Below the pieces are notes generated by a model. That model did no database searches. It had not been told where the DNA came from and saw only the letters and a list, made by a program, of their open reading frames with translations. From the NCBI GenBank assembly GCA_003216975.1, contig QCHY01000001.1:1-64000 (forward strand): a stretch of 64,000 bases of DNA. The letters are read 5' to 3'. Shown in pieces: positions 10,515 to 21,403 of this stretch. Source of the DNA: Prochlorococcus sp. AG-402-I20 (lineage in GTDB: Bacteria; Cyanobacteriota; Cyanobacteriia; PCC-6307; Cyanobiaceae). The number at the start of each line of letters is the position of its first letter. Position 1 is the stretch's first letter. The position numbers were made by a program, and so were the translations under genes.

Positions 10515-12116
10515 TTGATTAATTCAATTTATGTAGATCGAAACTCTGCACAAATCACAATGAAATTACAAAGAATCAATCAAATACAATTACCCAATCA
10601 GTCTTTTTATGAAATATTTTTTCCTATTTTATTTATAATTATTGGTCTATTTGGTGCATTTAATCATGCTCTTTGGCGAGATGAGATGCAAGGATGGCTT
10701 GTAGCTTGGCAAAGTGATAATTTAATAGATTTATGGAAAAACAATGCACCATCTGGACACCCTATTCTCTGGTCCTTGTTAATTTATTTTTCGAAAAATA
10801 TTACTGGGACACCTTTGAGTATGCAGTTGATGCATTGGTTCTTAGGTAGTTCTGCTATTTTAATCTTTTGGAGATTTAGTCCTTTTAATCTAACAACTAA
10901 AGTTTTATTTACTTTTGGATATTTCCCTTTTTGGGAATACTTCTTTGTGTGTCGTCATTACGTAATTGCTGAATTAATAATATTTATTTTTTGCTCTATT
11001 TATCATTTAAGGCATAAAACTTATATTCCTTTTGCCTTATGTATAGGACTTTTGGCCAATACACAAGCATTGTCTTGGTCTTTAGCATTTGCTGTTGGAA
11101 TGACACTTCTCTTGGATTGGTTTTTAAATCCGTATCAAAGAAAAATTTATATGACAAATAAAAATTGGATTTATGATTTAATTTCAAGTATTACTATCTC
11201 TTTCTCCTTATTATGTTTTGGAGCTTTTAGTCTTTTACAAGTAAGAGATTCAGTTAAATTACTTTCTTCTTTTATCGATATACGTCACTTTCTGAGAGTA
11301 ATAGGACAGATTTTTGGCGGGTATATGCTTATTATACCTAATTCTAGTAGATTTTTTGATTTAATTCTATGTTCCTTAATTACTTTTATTTTGCTTGTCA
11401 GTACGATAACATTTATTAAATGTTATCGCATGGCTTTAATTTATTTTTTTAGTGGTACTATATTTTTATTCATTTTTAATTATTTTTTATTTTTAGGAGA
11501 TGGATCAAGACATTATGGATATTATTTTCTATTGATTATCTCCTCATTATGGTTAGCACTATCCAATCAAGATCAACAACTTACCTCTTCTAATCAACGA
11601 AATTTATTCAGTAAAGGTAATTTATTTTATTTTCCTAAATTACTTACCATTTGTTTGACTATACATATGGCTGTGGGTATTCATATGGTAATCAATGATT
11701 TTAGATTACCGTATTCAAGTGGAAAGGAAACTGCGGAGTATATACAGGCTAAAGGATGGGATGATTCTCCAATATTTGCTACTAGAGATGTTGAAGTCGC
11801 GACAGTATCTGGTTATCTTAATCGAGAATTTTATCTGCCTGAATTGAATGGATTTGGAAGTTATGCTCAGTGGGCTAATCGGGTTACTTTAGACAGAAAT
11901 AAAACACTCGATCAAGTTCAAGTTTATTTAGATAAATTCCCTAAGGTAAATAAATTATTACTACTTTTAAGTAATAAATCATCTATTAAGAATTTGGATC
12001 CAGGTGAATCTATTTACCTTGATAAATTTAAAGTAATTGCTGATTCTAAATTTGAGAATTCCTTTCATGATTCAGAGATGTTCTACTTATATTGGGTTGA
12101 GAGGATTGTAGATTAA
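10515..12116 (+). CDS. Multi-spanning membrane protein, possible GT-C fold glycosyltransferase
   Basis: Many hydrophobic helices; first-loop acidic motif ALWRDEMQGWLVAW plus GHPILWSLLIYF resembling GT-C enzymes. Confidence 0.5.
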   Translation: MINSIYVDRNSAQITMKLQRINQIQLPNQSFYEIFFPILFIIIGLFGAFNHALWRDEMQGWLVAWQSDNLIDLWKNNAPSGHPILWSLLIYFSKNITGTPLSMQLMHWFLGSSAILIFWRFSPFNLTTKVLFTFGYFPFWEYFFVCRHYVIAELIIFIFCSIYHLRHKTYIPFALCIGLLANTQALSWSLAFAVGMTLLLDWFLNPYQRKIYMTNKNWIYDLISSITISFSLLCFGAFSLLQVRDSVKLLSSFIDIRHFLRVIGQIFGGYMLIIPNSSRFFDLILCSLITFILLVSTITFIKCYRMALIYFFSGTIFLFIFNYFLFLGDGSRHYGYYFLLIISSLWLALSNQDQQLTSSNQRNLFSKGNLFYFPKLLTICLTIHMAVGIHMVINDFRLPYSSGKETAEYIQAKGWDDSPIFATRDVEVATVSGYLNREFYLPELNGFGSYAQWANRVTLDRNKTLDQVQVYLDKFPKVNKLLLLLSNKSSIKNLDPGESIYLDKFKVIADSKFENSFHDSEMFYLYWVERIVD

Positions 12117-12191
12117 CCTTATATATGTTTGGTATAATTTATTATCAGATAATCCTTGTGGTTAAGATTTTCCCTCATAGCTTCTATTGAA

Positions 12192-12917
12192 ATGACTCTA
12201 CTTGTTGAGAGTTTGGACTTAACCTTATCCAATAAAACTATTGTAAAAAACGTTAATTTAATTGTAAAACCTGGTGAGGTTGTTGGTCTTTTGGGACCAA
12301 ATGGTGCGGGTAAAACAAGTACTTTTAATATGATCGTGGGTTTGATTAAGCCAAACAAAGGCAATATCTACTTGGAGGGGAATAGTATTAAAGATTTTTC
12401 GATGACACAAAGAGTTCAATTAGGAATAGGTTATTTACCTCAAGAACCAAGTGTTTTTAGAAATCTTACTGTTATTGAGAATTTGGATATTGCGCTTTCT
12501 CAATCGAATTTATCAATTTCTTTATTTAGGAAAAAACGTGAAGAATTGATTGAGGAATTTAATTTGATCCCCTTCCTTGATCGCTTTGGTCATCAACTTT
12601 CTGGTGGAGAAAGGCGCAGATGTGAAGTTGCCAGAGCTTTGGCTGTTGGACGTTTAGGCCCGAAATTTTTACTTTTAGACGAGCCTTTTGCAGGAATTGA
12701 TCCTATAGCTATTAATGATCTACAGAATTTGATTATGAAATTAAAAAATAAGAATATAGGCATATTAATTACAGATCACAATGTTAGAGCCACATTGGCT
12801 ATAACCGAACGTTCATATATTCTTAATCGAGGAGAAATTCTTGCCGATGGTTCCTCAAATCAACTAAAAAGAAATGAAGTTGTTAAAGAGAGTTACCTTG
12901 GCAATTCTTTCGATTAA
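12192..12917 (+). CDS. lptB: LPS export ABC transporter ATP-binding protein LptB
   Basis: GLLGPNGAGKTSTFNMIVGLI, GYLPQEPSVFRNLTVIENL, LSGGERRRCEVARAL, LLLDEPFAGIDPIA; ATG at 12192 fits better than track start 12156. Confidence 0.93.
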   Translation: MTLLVESLDLTLSNKTIVKNVNLIVKPGEVVGLLGPNGAGKTSTFNMIVGLIKPNKGNIYLEGNSIKDFSMTQRVQLGIGYLPQEPSVFRNLTVIENLDIALSQSNLSISLFRKKREELIEEFNLIPFLDRFGHQLSGGERRRCEVARALAVGRLGPKFLLLDEPFAGIDPIAINDLQNLIMKLKNKNIGILITDHNVRATLAITERSYILNRGEILADGSSNQLKRNEVVKESYLGNSFD

Positions 12918-12923
12918 TTAGCT

Positions 12924-14111
12924 ATGTTTAATAACCTATTATTTTTCTCTAGATTTCAAAAATTAGTAGAAAGTAAATGGAAAATAATTCCATTGTTAGA
13001 TAGATGGATACTTTTTGAATTATTACCGCCTTTATTTTTTTCAATAGCAGCTTTTACCGTCGTTTCTCTCTCTGTAGGAGTTATTTTTGATCTGATTAGG
13101 AAAATAGTAGAGATTGGACTTCCTTTCTCTGTAGCTATTCAGATTTTATTTCTAAAATTACCTAGCTTTATTGTTATTTCTTTCCCTATGGCAATGTTAC
13201 TTTCAACTTTGTTAGCTTATGGAAGTCTTAATGATAATAGTGAAATTAAGGCATTGAAAAGCATTGGTGTATCAATTTATAGACTTATTTTACCAGGATT
13301 GATCTTGTCATTATTTCTATCATATATGACTTTCATTTTTAATAATAATATTGTTCCTAGTACAAATAAAAATGCTGAAATTATCTTGTCCAATTCTTTA
13401 GGTAGATCTTTTGCTAATGAACAGGGTGAAGATATTATTTTTTCAAAGAAAGGAGAAATTTTAGATCCATACTCAAAATATAAAAAAAGAGGAGTTACTC
13501 ATCTTTTTTATGCTTGGAAATTTATTGACGGACAGATGTTGGATGTCACAGTAATTGATTTCTCAAAATTAGGTTTTACTCAAATGCTTAAGGCAAAAAA
13601 AGGTATTTGGAACAGTGACAAAAACAATTGGGAATTTTTTGAAGGAGATATTTTGACACTTAGTCCTGATGGAAGTAATACAAGAACTAAATTTTTGAGT
13701 TTTTTATATCCAATAGGTACTGAACTTACGAATATTGCACAACTGCCAAAAGATGCAAATGATATGAATCTTGGAGAAGCTAATACTGCTATGAAGTTAT
13801 ACGAAAGTAGCGGCAATATTAAAGAAGCAAGAAGAATGAAAGTAAGAATTCAAGAAAAATTTACTTTACCTATCGCTTGTTCCGTTTTTGCTTTAATTGG
13901 ATGTAGTTTTGGGGTGATGCAAAAACAAGGAGGAGGTAGAAGTCAAAGTTTCGGATTAAGCATTATTTTGATACTTATTTATTACATTTTGAGTTTTAGT
14001 TTTAGCTCTCTTGGAATCAAAGGAATAATAAATCCTTTCTTTGCAGCTTGGTCACCTGTTTTTTTGTCTATGTTGGGGGGAGGTTTTTTGTTAAAACAGA
14101 CAAGCAAATGA
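12924..14111 (+). CDS. LptF/LptG-family permease (YjgP/YjgQ)
   Basis: Follows lptB; LDRWILFELLPPLFFSIAAFT and C-terminal membrane domain typical of YjgP/YjgQ. Confidence 0.88.
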   Translation: MFNNLLFFSRFQKLVESKWKIIPLLDRWILFELLPPLFFSIAAFTVVSLSVGVIFDLIRKIVEIGLPFSVAIQILFLKLPSFIVISFPMAMLLSTLLAYGSLNDNSEIKALKSIGVSIYRLILPGLILSLFLSYMTFIFNNNIVPSTNKNAEIILSNSLGRSFANEQGEDIIFSKKGEILDPYSKYKKRGVTHLFYAWKFIDGQMLDVTVIDFSKLGFTQMLKAKKGIWNSDKNNWEFFEGDILTLSPDGSNTRTKFLSFLYPIGTELTNIAQLPKDANDMNLGEANTAMKLYESSGNIKEARRMKVRIQEKFTLPIACSVFALIGCSFGVMQKQGGGRSQSFGLSIILILIYYILSFSFSSLGIKGIINPFFAAWSPVFLSMLGGGFLLKQTSK

Positions 14112-14148
14112 TCTGATCTTTCTAAATAATCTCTAGTAACTTTTATCA

Positions 14149-15096
14149 ATGGATGACTTTCAGTTCAATAATTTTTCTTTTGACCCTGTTGTTTCTTTTG
14201 GGTTCGCAGCTTTTCTTTTCTTGTTAATAGCATTACCTATTTCATTTTGGTCAGTTGCTGGTGGCAGTAATTCCTCCAAAGCTAGATTTTTAGTTGCAAT
14301 ATCCAATCTTTTCCTAACCAGTCAACTGATCCTTAGATGGTGGCAATCGGGACATTTCCCTATTAGTAATCTCTATGAGTCACTCTGCTTTTTGACTTGG
14401 GGTTGTACATTGACTCAACTTTTTGTTGAAAGGGCATGGCGCTCTCCAATCGTTTCTGCAGTTGCGACCCCCATCTCATTGCTTTCAATAGGTTTTGCTA
14501 GCTTTGTTTTACCAGAAAATTTGCAATCGTCTGCTCCTTTAGTACCAGCACTTCGTTCTAGTTGGCTGGTAATGCATGTGAGTGTAATTATGTGTTCTTA
14601 CGCTGCGTTACTCATAGGTTCAATTTTGTCTTTAGGTGTCTTTCTAGTTGATGGAAAAAAGCAATTAAATATACGTAATAGCTCCATTGGGTCTGGTTCG
14701 TTTAGACAAAGTTCAGAGCTATATTTTGATGAAAGAAATGAGAACTTAAATTCAATTCAACCCATTGAATTTTCAAATGCAGAGCAATTGGATTCGTTAA
14801 GTTATAGATCGATTACTGCTGGATTTTTATTGCTTACAGTTGGTCTTATTAGTGGTGCTGTTTGGGCTAATGAAGCTTGGGGCAGTTGGTGGAGTTGGGA
14901 CCCTAAAGAAACTTGGGCTTTAATATGTTGGTTGGTTTATGCAGCCTATTTGCATACTAGGCTAACAAGAGGATGGCAAGGTAAAAAGCCTGCAGCCATT
15001 GCTATTGCAGGCTTTTTTGTTATTATTGTTTGCTATATTGGCGTAAATCTTCTTGGGGTTGGTTTACATAGTTATGGTTGGTTCTTCGATACTTAA
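14149..15096 (+). CDS. ccsA: Cytochrome c biogenesis protein CcsA (system II)
   Basis: [28 protein letters not shown] tryptophan-rich WWD motif; [16 protein letters not shown]. Confidence 0.93.
   Translation: MDDFQFNNFSFDPVVSFGFAAFLFLLIALPISFWSVAGGSNSSKARFLVAISNLFLTSQLILRWWQSGHFPISNLYESLCFLTWGCTLTQLFVERAWRSPIVSAVATPISLLSIGFASFVLPENLQSSAPLVPALRSSWLVMHVSVIMCSYAALLIGSILSLGVFLVDGKKQLNIRNSSIGSGSFRQSSELYFDERNENLNSIQPIEFSNAEQLDSLSYRSITAGFLLLTVGLISGAVWANEAWGSWWSWDPKETWALICWLVYAAYLHTRLTRGWQGKKPAAIAIAGFFVIIVCYIGVNLLGVGLHSYGWFFDT
14983..15017 (-). terminator. Intragenic terminator-like hairpin inside ccsA, candidate rpe terminator
   Basis: AAAAAGCCTGCA - 11 nt - TGCAGGCTTTTT, perfect 12-bp arms with T-run on both strands. 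Confidence 0.5.
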
Positions 15097-15107
15097 CTAA
15101 TAATTAA

Positions 15108-15860
15108 TTATTTTTCTAAAATTCTTCCATTCTGTGCATCATTTGCAACTTTTCTTAGTGCATCACACCCTTCTTTAAGTGTTGGATAAGCAAACATTCC
15201 ACTTCCTGCAATGAAGCAGTTTGCTCCAGCAGCACAGCATTGAGATAATGACCAATCCGCTTTTATTCCTCCGTCAACTTCTATGTCTACGTTATATCCT
15301 TTGTCTATAATTGTTTTTCTTAAGTGAGTGATTTTGTTGAGCATTGTTGGTATATAAGCTTGTCCCCCAAATCCAGGGTTAACAGTCATTACTAATACAT
15401 GATCAACCATATCAAGTACATCCTTAACCATATCCATTGGAGTATGCGGATTAAGAGCTACTGAAGGAGACCCTCCTAGTTGGCGAATTTTACCAAGAAT
15501 TCGATGAAGGTGAACATTCGCTTCAGCATGAGCAATTACAACTCCTGGTTCTCCGTTTGCACCCTTACTTGCTTCAACATATCCCTCAAGCATAGTTTCA
15601 CAATTGTATTGACTAACCATTAACTGTGTCTCGAATGGAACTTTGCAGTACTTTCGACATGCGGAAATCATTTCTGGGCCGAATGTGAGATTTGGAACAA
15701 AGTTGCCATCCATTACATCAAATTGAATTCTGTCTACTCCTGCTAATTCAAGGTCTTTTACGCACTGGCCCATATTTGCCCAGTCTGCTGGCAAGACTGA
15801 TGGGATTATTTGAACTGGACGGTGTTCAGAAAAAATTGCTGATGAAATGGATTGGATCAT
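15108..15860 (-). CDS. rpe: Ribulose-phosphate 3-epimerase
   Basis: IIPSVLPADWANMG, FDVMDGNFVPNLTFGP, VMTVNPGFGGQAYIPTMLNKI, DIEVDGGI; likely start MIQSISSAIF at 15860. Confidence 0.95.
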   Translation of the reverse strand: MIQSISSAIFSEHRPVQIIPSVLPADWANMGQCVKDLELAGVDRIQFDVMDGNFVPNLTFGPEMISACRKYCKVPFETQLMVSQYNCETMLEGYVEASKGANGEPGVVIAHAEANVHLHRILGKIRQLGGSPSVALNPHTPMDMVKDVLDMVDHVLVMTVNPGFGGQAYIPTMLNKITHLRKTIIDKGYNVDIEVDGGIKADWSLSQCCAAGANCFIAGSGMFAYPTLKEGCDALRKVANDAQNGRILEK

Positions 15861-16061
15861 TGTTTTTTTGTCTTTTGGCAGAGATTCTATTAATTGATGG
15901 TCATAAGTTCTAGTGTGACCATGCACTGATACAGTAATTATCGCTTATCAACAGATAATAAGTTTTTTGTGAGTACTTTTTTCTGAGCATTTTTCAATGC
16001 CCTCAATTACTTACAATATTGTCTGCCTTAAGGCGTAAATTTCTTTACCTAGCTGCAAAAA

Positions 16062-17066
16062 GTGGATCGTACTCTCGTCCAAGAAATTCTTGAAGTAGTT
16101 GAGCAAGCTGCAATTGCTTCGGCTCAATTGACTGGTTTGGGTCAAAAAGATGAGGCTGATGCCGCTGCGGTGGAAGCAATGCGAAAGAGAATGGGAACGA
16201 TTCAGATGCAAGGAAGGATCGTTATTGGTGAAGGAGAAAGAGATGAAGCTCCAATGCTTTATATCGGAGAAGAAGTTGGATCAGGCACAGGTCCTGGAGT
16301 TGATTTCGCTGTAGATCCTTGTGAAGGTACAAATTTATGTGCTAACAGTCAGCGTGGTTCGATGGCTGTTTTAGCAGCCTCAGATAGGGGTGGCTTGTTC
16401 AATGCGCCAGATTTTTACATGAATAAATTAGCTGCTCCACCAGCAGCTAAAGGAAAAGTTGATATCAGAAAAACTCCTACAGAAAATATAAAAATCTTGA
16501 GTGACTGCCTTGGTATCTCAATTAGTGATTTAACTATTGTTGTTATGGATAGAGCTAGACACAAAAATTTGGTTTCCGAGATCAGATCAACTGGGGCCAG
16601 GATTCAGCCTATTTCAGATGGAGATGTTCAGGCAGCAATAGCTTGTGGATTTGAAGGAACTGGTACGCATTGTTTGATGGGTATTGGTGCAGCTCCAGAG
16701 GGAGTTATTTCAGCTGCTGCCATGAGAGCACTTGGAGGGCATTTTCAGGGACAACTTGTTTATGATCCTGCAATAGCTCAAACATCAGAATGGGCAGACT
16801 ATACAAAAGAGGGAAATATTAAAAGATTGAATGAAATGGGCATAACTGATATAGATAAGATTTACGAGGCAAATGAACTTGCCTCAGGAGAAAATGTCGT
16901 TTTTGCTGGTAGTGGAATAACAGATGGTTTGCTATTTGATGGAGTTAAATTTGAAAAAGATTGCACCAGGACTAGCAGTCTTGTGATTAGTACACTTGAT
17001 CAAACAGCAAGATTTACCAATACTGTTCACATCAAAGACGGTGCTCAAAGCATCTCTTTGAAGTGA
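16062..17066 (+). CDS. glpX: Class II fructose-1,6-bisphosphatase/sedoheptulose-1,7-bisphosphatase
   Basis: [49 protein letters not shown]. Confidence 0.96.
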   Translation: MDRTLVQEILEVVEQAAIASAQLTGLGQKDEADAAAVEAMRKRMGTIQMQGRIVIGEGERDEAPMLYIGEEVGSGTGPGVDFAVDPCEGTNLCANSQRGSMAVLAASDRGGLFNAPDFYMNKLAAPPAAKGKVDIRKTPTENIKILSDCLGISISDLTIVVMDRARHKNLVSEIRSTGARIQPISDGDVQAAIACGFEGTGTHCLMGIGAAPEGVISAAAMRALGGHFQGQLVYDPAIAQTSEWADYTKEGNIKRLNEMGITDIDKIYEANELASGENVVFAGSGITDGLLFDGVKFEKDCTRTSSLVISTLDQTARFTNTVHIKDGAQSISLK

Positions 17067-17096
17067 GATTTAAGTAAATGAAATAAGGGGCTATTT

Positions 17097-18422
17097 ATGC
17101 ATATTGCAGTCGTCGGTCTTAGCCATCGCACGGCCCCAGTAGAAGTGCGCGAAAAGCTAAGTATCCCAGAAGAACATGTTGAAAAATCTTTTAATAATTT
17201 AAAGAAAATTGATCAAATACTAGAAGTTTCAATATTGAGTACATGTAACAGACTTGAAATTTATAGCTTAGTTAAGGACCCGCAATTGGGAATAGAAGCA
17301 ATCAAATCTTTTCTTCTTGATTTTTCTGGCCTTGAGGATGAGATCCTTTCCCCTCATTTGTTTAACTTTGTCCAAGAGAAAGCTGTTTCTCATGTTATGC
17401 GTGTTTCAGCTGGTTTGGATAGTTTGGTTTTAGGTGAGGGACAGATACTTTCTCAAGTAAAAAAAATGGTCCGTCTTGGTCAAGACCACCAAAGTCTAGG
17501 TCCCATTTTGAATAGATTATTAACTCAGGCAGTTAGTACTGGTAAAAGAGTAAGAAGCGAGACGAATCTTGGAACTGGAGCAGTTTCTATAAGTTCTGCG
17601 GCTGTAGAACTAGCACAATTAAAACTTGGTCAAGCGCATGGAAGAGATCAATTGATGACTTTAGAAACTGAAAAGGTCGCAGTTGTTGGCGCTGGACGAA
17701 TGAGTCGTTTGTTGCTTCAGCACCTTCAATCAAAAGGATGTTGTTCACTTACTCTCTTAAATAGAACTAAAAAACGCGCTGAAGACCTCTCAGCGGCTTT
17801 CCCCGATATCAAGATTGACTGTCAATTGATTGATGAGCTTGATAGTTGTCTATCTCTTAGCACCCTTGTATTTACAAGTACAGCTGCTAATGAGCCAATT
17901 ATAGATGCAGAAAAATTGATAAAAATAGATAGACAGCCTCTACTAAGACTTATTGATATTGGAGTTCCAAGAAATATTTCTTCTGATGCAAAATCAGTTG
18001 CTGGGATTGAATCTCATGATGTTGATGACCTGCAAGAAGTAGTTTCAAGAAATCAAGAAGTTAGGCAAAAGCTCGCCTTGGAAGCAGAGGGTTTAATTGA
18101 GGAAGAGTGTCGTATCTTTCTTGAATGGTGGGATAGTTTAGCTGCTGTTCCTACGATTAATTGTCTTAGATCTGGTTTGGAGTCAATCAGGAAAGAAGAA
18201 CTTCAGAAAGCATTAAGCCGAATGGGTCCAGACTTCTCCGCTAGAGAAAGAAAAGTTGTAGAGGCATTAAGCAAAGGCATAATCAACAAAATACTTCATA
18301 CTCCTGTAACAAAATTAAGGGCACCTCAATCAAGGAATGATCGCAGAGATGCTCTTGATGTAATTGAAAAACTTTTTAATTTAGATGTTTCTAGTTCTTT
18401 GAACAAGCCAAAAAACAGCTGA
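17097..18422 (+). CDS. hemA: Glutamyl-tRNA reductase
   Basis: VGLSHRTAPVEVREKLS, STCNRLEIY, LDSLVLGEGQILSQVK. Confidence 0.96.
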   Translation: MHIAVVGLSHRTAPVEVREKLSIPEEHVEKSFNNLKKIDQILEVSILSTCNRLEIYSLVKDPQLGIEAIKSFLLDFSGLEDEILSPHLFNFVQEKAVSHVMRVSAGLDSLVLGEGQILSQVKKMVRLGQDHQSLGPILNRLLTQAVSTGKRVRSETNLGTGAVSISSAAVELAQLKLGQAHGRDQLMTLETEKVAVVGAGRMSRLLLQHLQSKGCCSLTLLNRTKKRAEDLSAAFPDIKIDCQLIDELDSCLSLSTLVFTSTAANEPIIDAEKLIKIDRQPLLRLIDIGVPRNISSDAKSVAGIESHDVDDLQEVVSRNQEVRQKLALEAEGLIEEECRIFLEWWDSLAAVPTINCLRSGLESIRKEELQKALSRMGPDFSARERKVVEALSKGIINKILHTPVTKLRAPQSRNDRRDALDVIEKLFNLDVSSSLNKPKNS

Positions 18423-18466
18423 AATCAATATTTACTTTAGAAATTCTTACTAGATATCACTTGTTT

Positions 18467-18491
18467 CTGGATAAATGAGCACTCTATCCAG
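18467..18491. promoter_or_regulatory. Inverted repeat CTGGATA-N11-TATCCAG in hemA-glgC spacer
   Basis: Perfect 7-bp arms, no following T-run; leader/operator role unknown. Confidence 0.25.
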
Positions 18492-18527
18492 TAGGTTTGC
18501 TCCAAATAGCCGATTAATAGTGCCTTC

Positions 18528-19823
18528 ATGAAGAGAGTACTTGCCATCATTCTTGGCGGTGGAAAAGGATCACGCCTATATCCATTAACTAAAATGAGGG
18601 CAAAACCCGCTGTTCCGTTAGCTGGTAAATACCGACTAATAGATATTCCTATAAGTAATTGCATAAATTCGGACATCAGTAAAATGTATGTTCTTACGCA
18701 ATTCAATAGCGCTTCACTTAATAGACATATTGGGCAAACTTATAATCTCAGCGGACCCTTTGGTCAAGGTTTTGTAGAGGTTTTAGCTGCTCAGCAGACA
18801 CCAGAAACACCATCTTGGTTTGAGGGCACTGCTGATGCTGTTAGAAAATATCAATGGCTTTTCCAGGAATGGGATGTTGATGAATATTTGATTCTCTCTG
18901 GAGATCAGCTTTATCGGATGGATTACAGCTTATTTGTTCAACAGCATAGGGAAACTGGGGCAGATTTAACCGTTGCAGCTTTGCCAGTAGATTCTGCTCA
19001 AGCTGAAGCATTTGGTTTGATGCGCACTGATGAATCTGGGAATATTAAAGAATTTCGCGAAAAACCAACTGGTGATTCTTTAAAAGCTATGGCAGTGGAT
19101 ACTTCAAGATTTGGCTTGGAGGCAAACGAGGCAGCTGAAAAACCCTATTTAGCCTCTATGGGAATATATGTTTTTAGTCGTTCCACCCTTTTTGATTTAT
19201 TAAATAAATTTCCTTCTTATACAGATTTTGGAAAAGAAATTATCCCTGAGGCTTTAGGAAGAGGAGACAAGCTTAAAAGTTATGTTTTTAATGACTACTG
19301 GGAAGATATTGGAACTATTGGTGCATTTTTTGAATCCAATTTAGCTTTAACTCAGCAACCAACTCCTCCATTCAGTTTCTATGATGAGAAGTTTCCTATC
19401 TACACAAGGCCAAGATATTTACCACCTTCAAAAATTGTAGATACACAAATAACTGATTCAATAGTTTCCGAAGGATCCATACTTAAATCTTGTAGTATTC
19501 ATCATTGTGTATTGGGCGTTAGGAGCAGGATAGAAAGTGATGTTGTACTAAATGAAACACTAGTTATGGGCTCTGATTTTTACGAGTCTTATGAAGAGAG
19601 AATAGCTCTAAGAAATGGGGGAGGCATTCCTTTAGGGGTAGGACAGGGAACAACGGTAAAAAGAGCAATTCTCGACAAAAATGCTCGAATCGGTGACAAT
19701 GTGACGATAGTCAATAAAGATAATGTGGAAGAAGCTGATCGCGCAGATCAAGGTTTTTATATTCGTAATGGAATAGTTGTCATTGTCAAAAACGCCACAA
19801 TTCCTGACGGAACTGTTATTTGA
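18528..19823 (+). CDS. glgC: Glucose-1-phosphate adenylyltransferase
   Basis: [41 protein letters not shown]. Confidence 0.97.
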   Translation: MKRVLAIILGGGKGSRLYPLTKMRAKPAVPLAGKYRLIDIPISNCINSDISKMYVLTQFNSASLNRHIGQTYNLSGPFGQGFVEVLAAQQTPETPSWFEGTADAVRKYQWLFQEWDVDEYLILSGDQLYRMDYSLFVQQHRETGADLTVAALPVDSAQAEAFGLMRTDESGNIKEFREKPTGDSLKAMAVDTSRFGLEANEAAEKPYLASMGIYVFSRSTLFDLLNKFPSYTDFGKEIIPEALGRGDKLKSYVFNDYWEDIGTIGAFFESNLALTQQPTPPFSFYDEKFPIYTRPRYLPPSKIVDTQITDSIVSEGSILKSCSIHHCVLGVRSRIESDVVLNETLVMGSDFYESYEERIALRNGGGIPLGVGQGTTVKRAILDKNARIGDNVTIVNKDNVEEADRADQGFYIRNGIVVIVKNATIPDGTVI

Positions 19824-19984
19824 TTTTTATTTAATGTTCTAGAAATTTAATAAGCCTAGTTTTTGCAAGATTTTATTATCAAATGTTTATTAAAAGAATC
19901 CTTCATCCCTGACATTGAGCTATTTAAAGCAGCGAAATGATTCCACAGTCGTCACACTAGCTCAAGTAGAAACTTATTAACTTA

Positions 19985-21403
19985 ATGACCAAGGCACATT
20001 TTGGATTAGTCGGTCTTGGAGTAATGGGAGAGAACCTTGTTCTTAATGCAGAGCGAAATGGTTTTTCTAGTGTGGTTTATAACCGTACTTATCAAAAAAC
20101 TGAAGATTTTCTTCAAGGTAGAGGACTAAATAAATCAATTCAAGGAGCGAAAGATCTTCAAGAATTTGTATCAAAGTTGGAACGTCCAAGAAGAGTATTG
20201 ATGATGGTTAAAGCTGGTGCTGCAACGGATGCTGTCATTAATCAAATTTCCCCTTTCCTCGAAGAAGGTGACTTGCTTATCGATGGTGGAAATGCCCAAT
20301 TTATGGATACAGAAAGAAGAGTACAAGAACTTGAGAGTAAGAGTTTTGGATATATAGGGATGGGTGTGTCAGGTGGGGCGAAGGGTGCATTGGAAGGACC
20401 TAGCATGATGCCTGGTGGCACAAAGACCTCTTACGATGCTATTGAGAGCTTGTTGAATAAAATGGCAGCTCAGGTAGAAGACGGACCTTGTGTGACCTAC
20501 ATCGGCCCTGGGGGGTCAGGACATTTTGTTAAGACCGTTCATAATGGAATTGAATATGGGATCGAGCAAATATTGGCCGAGGCCTATGACTTGATGAAGA
20601 GAGTTTGTGGGATGAGTGGTGATGATATGGCATCTGTTATGGGCTATTGGAATCAAACCGAAGAACTTTCCTCCTATCTTGTTGAAATTACAGAAGCATG
20701 CTTACGAGTCAAGGATCCTGATGACAGTTCCGATCTTGTCGAAAAGATAATGGATAAGGCAGGTCAAAAAGGTACTGGCTTGTGGACAGTTGTCAGCGCG
20801 CTTGAACTTGGAGCTTCCGTCCCAACTATCTATGCATCTTTGAATGGAAGGGTTATGAGTTCTATGAAAGATCAAAGGAATTATGCTGAAACAATTTTGA
20901 AAGGCAATAAGCCTTCTTTTGTTGATTTTGGAAAGCCTTCTGATGGCATGCCTTTGCTTATGGATGCTGTTGTATTGGCTACAATAGCTAGCTATGCCCA
21001 AGGTATGGACATTTTACGACTCGCTTCTGATGAATATAATTATAATCTTGACATGCCCTCCATAGCTCAAATATGGAAAGGAGGTTGCATAATAAGGTCT
21101 ACTCTTTTGAGTCGTATACAGGATGCATTTAAAAAAGATCCGAAGTTAAGCAATCTTATTCTAGATAGTTGGTTTACCGATCAGGTGAATAATCGTCTTT
21201 CTGGTCTAACTCAAGTCGTTTCTGCCGCGGCTAATGCTGGAATTCCAGTCCCGTGTTTAAGTAGCACTCTTGATTATTTAAATAGCTTTAGAACCTCTAG
21301 ACTTCCCCAAAACTTGGTTCAGGCAATGAGAGATTGTTTTGGCTCTCATACGTATGAGCGTGTAGATAAGACTGGATCATTTCACACTGAATGGATTGAT
21401 TGA
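19985..21403 (+). CDS. gnd: 6-phosphogluconate dehydrogenase, NADP-dependent
   Basis: GLVGLGVMGENLVLN, DGGNAQFMDTERR, GMGVSGGAKGALEGPSMMPGG, WKGGCIIRS. Confidence 0.97.
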   Translation: MTKAHFGLVGLGVMGENLVLNAERNGFSSVVYNRTYQKTEDFLQGRGLNKSIQGAKDLQEFVSKLERPRRVLMMVKAGAATDAVINQISPFLEEGDLLIDGGNAQFMDTERRVQELESKSFGYIGMGVSGGAKGALEGPSMMPGGTKTSYDAIESLLNKMAAQVEDGPCVTYIGPGGSGHFVKTVHNGIEYGIEQILAEAYDLMKRVCGMSGDDMASVMGYWNQTEELSSYLVEITEACLRVKDPDDSSDLVEKIMDKAGQKGTGLWTVVSALELGASVPTIYASLNGRVMSSMKDQRNYAETILKGNKPSFVDFGKPSDGMPLLMDAVVLATIASYAQGMDILRLASDEYNYNLDMPSIAQIWKGGCIIRSTLLSRIQDAFKKDPKLSNLILDSWFTDQVNNRLSGLTQVVSAAANAGIPVPCLSSTLDYLNSFRTSRLPQNLVQAMRDCFGSHTYERVDKTGSFHTEWID

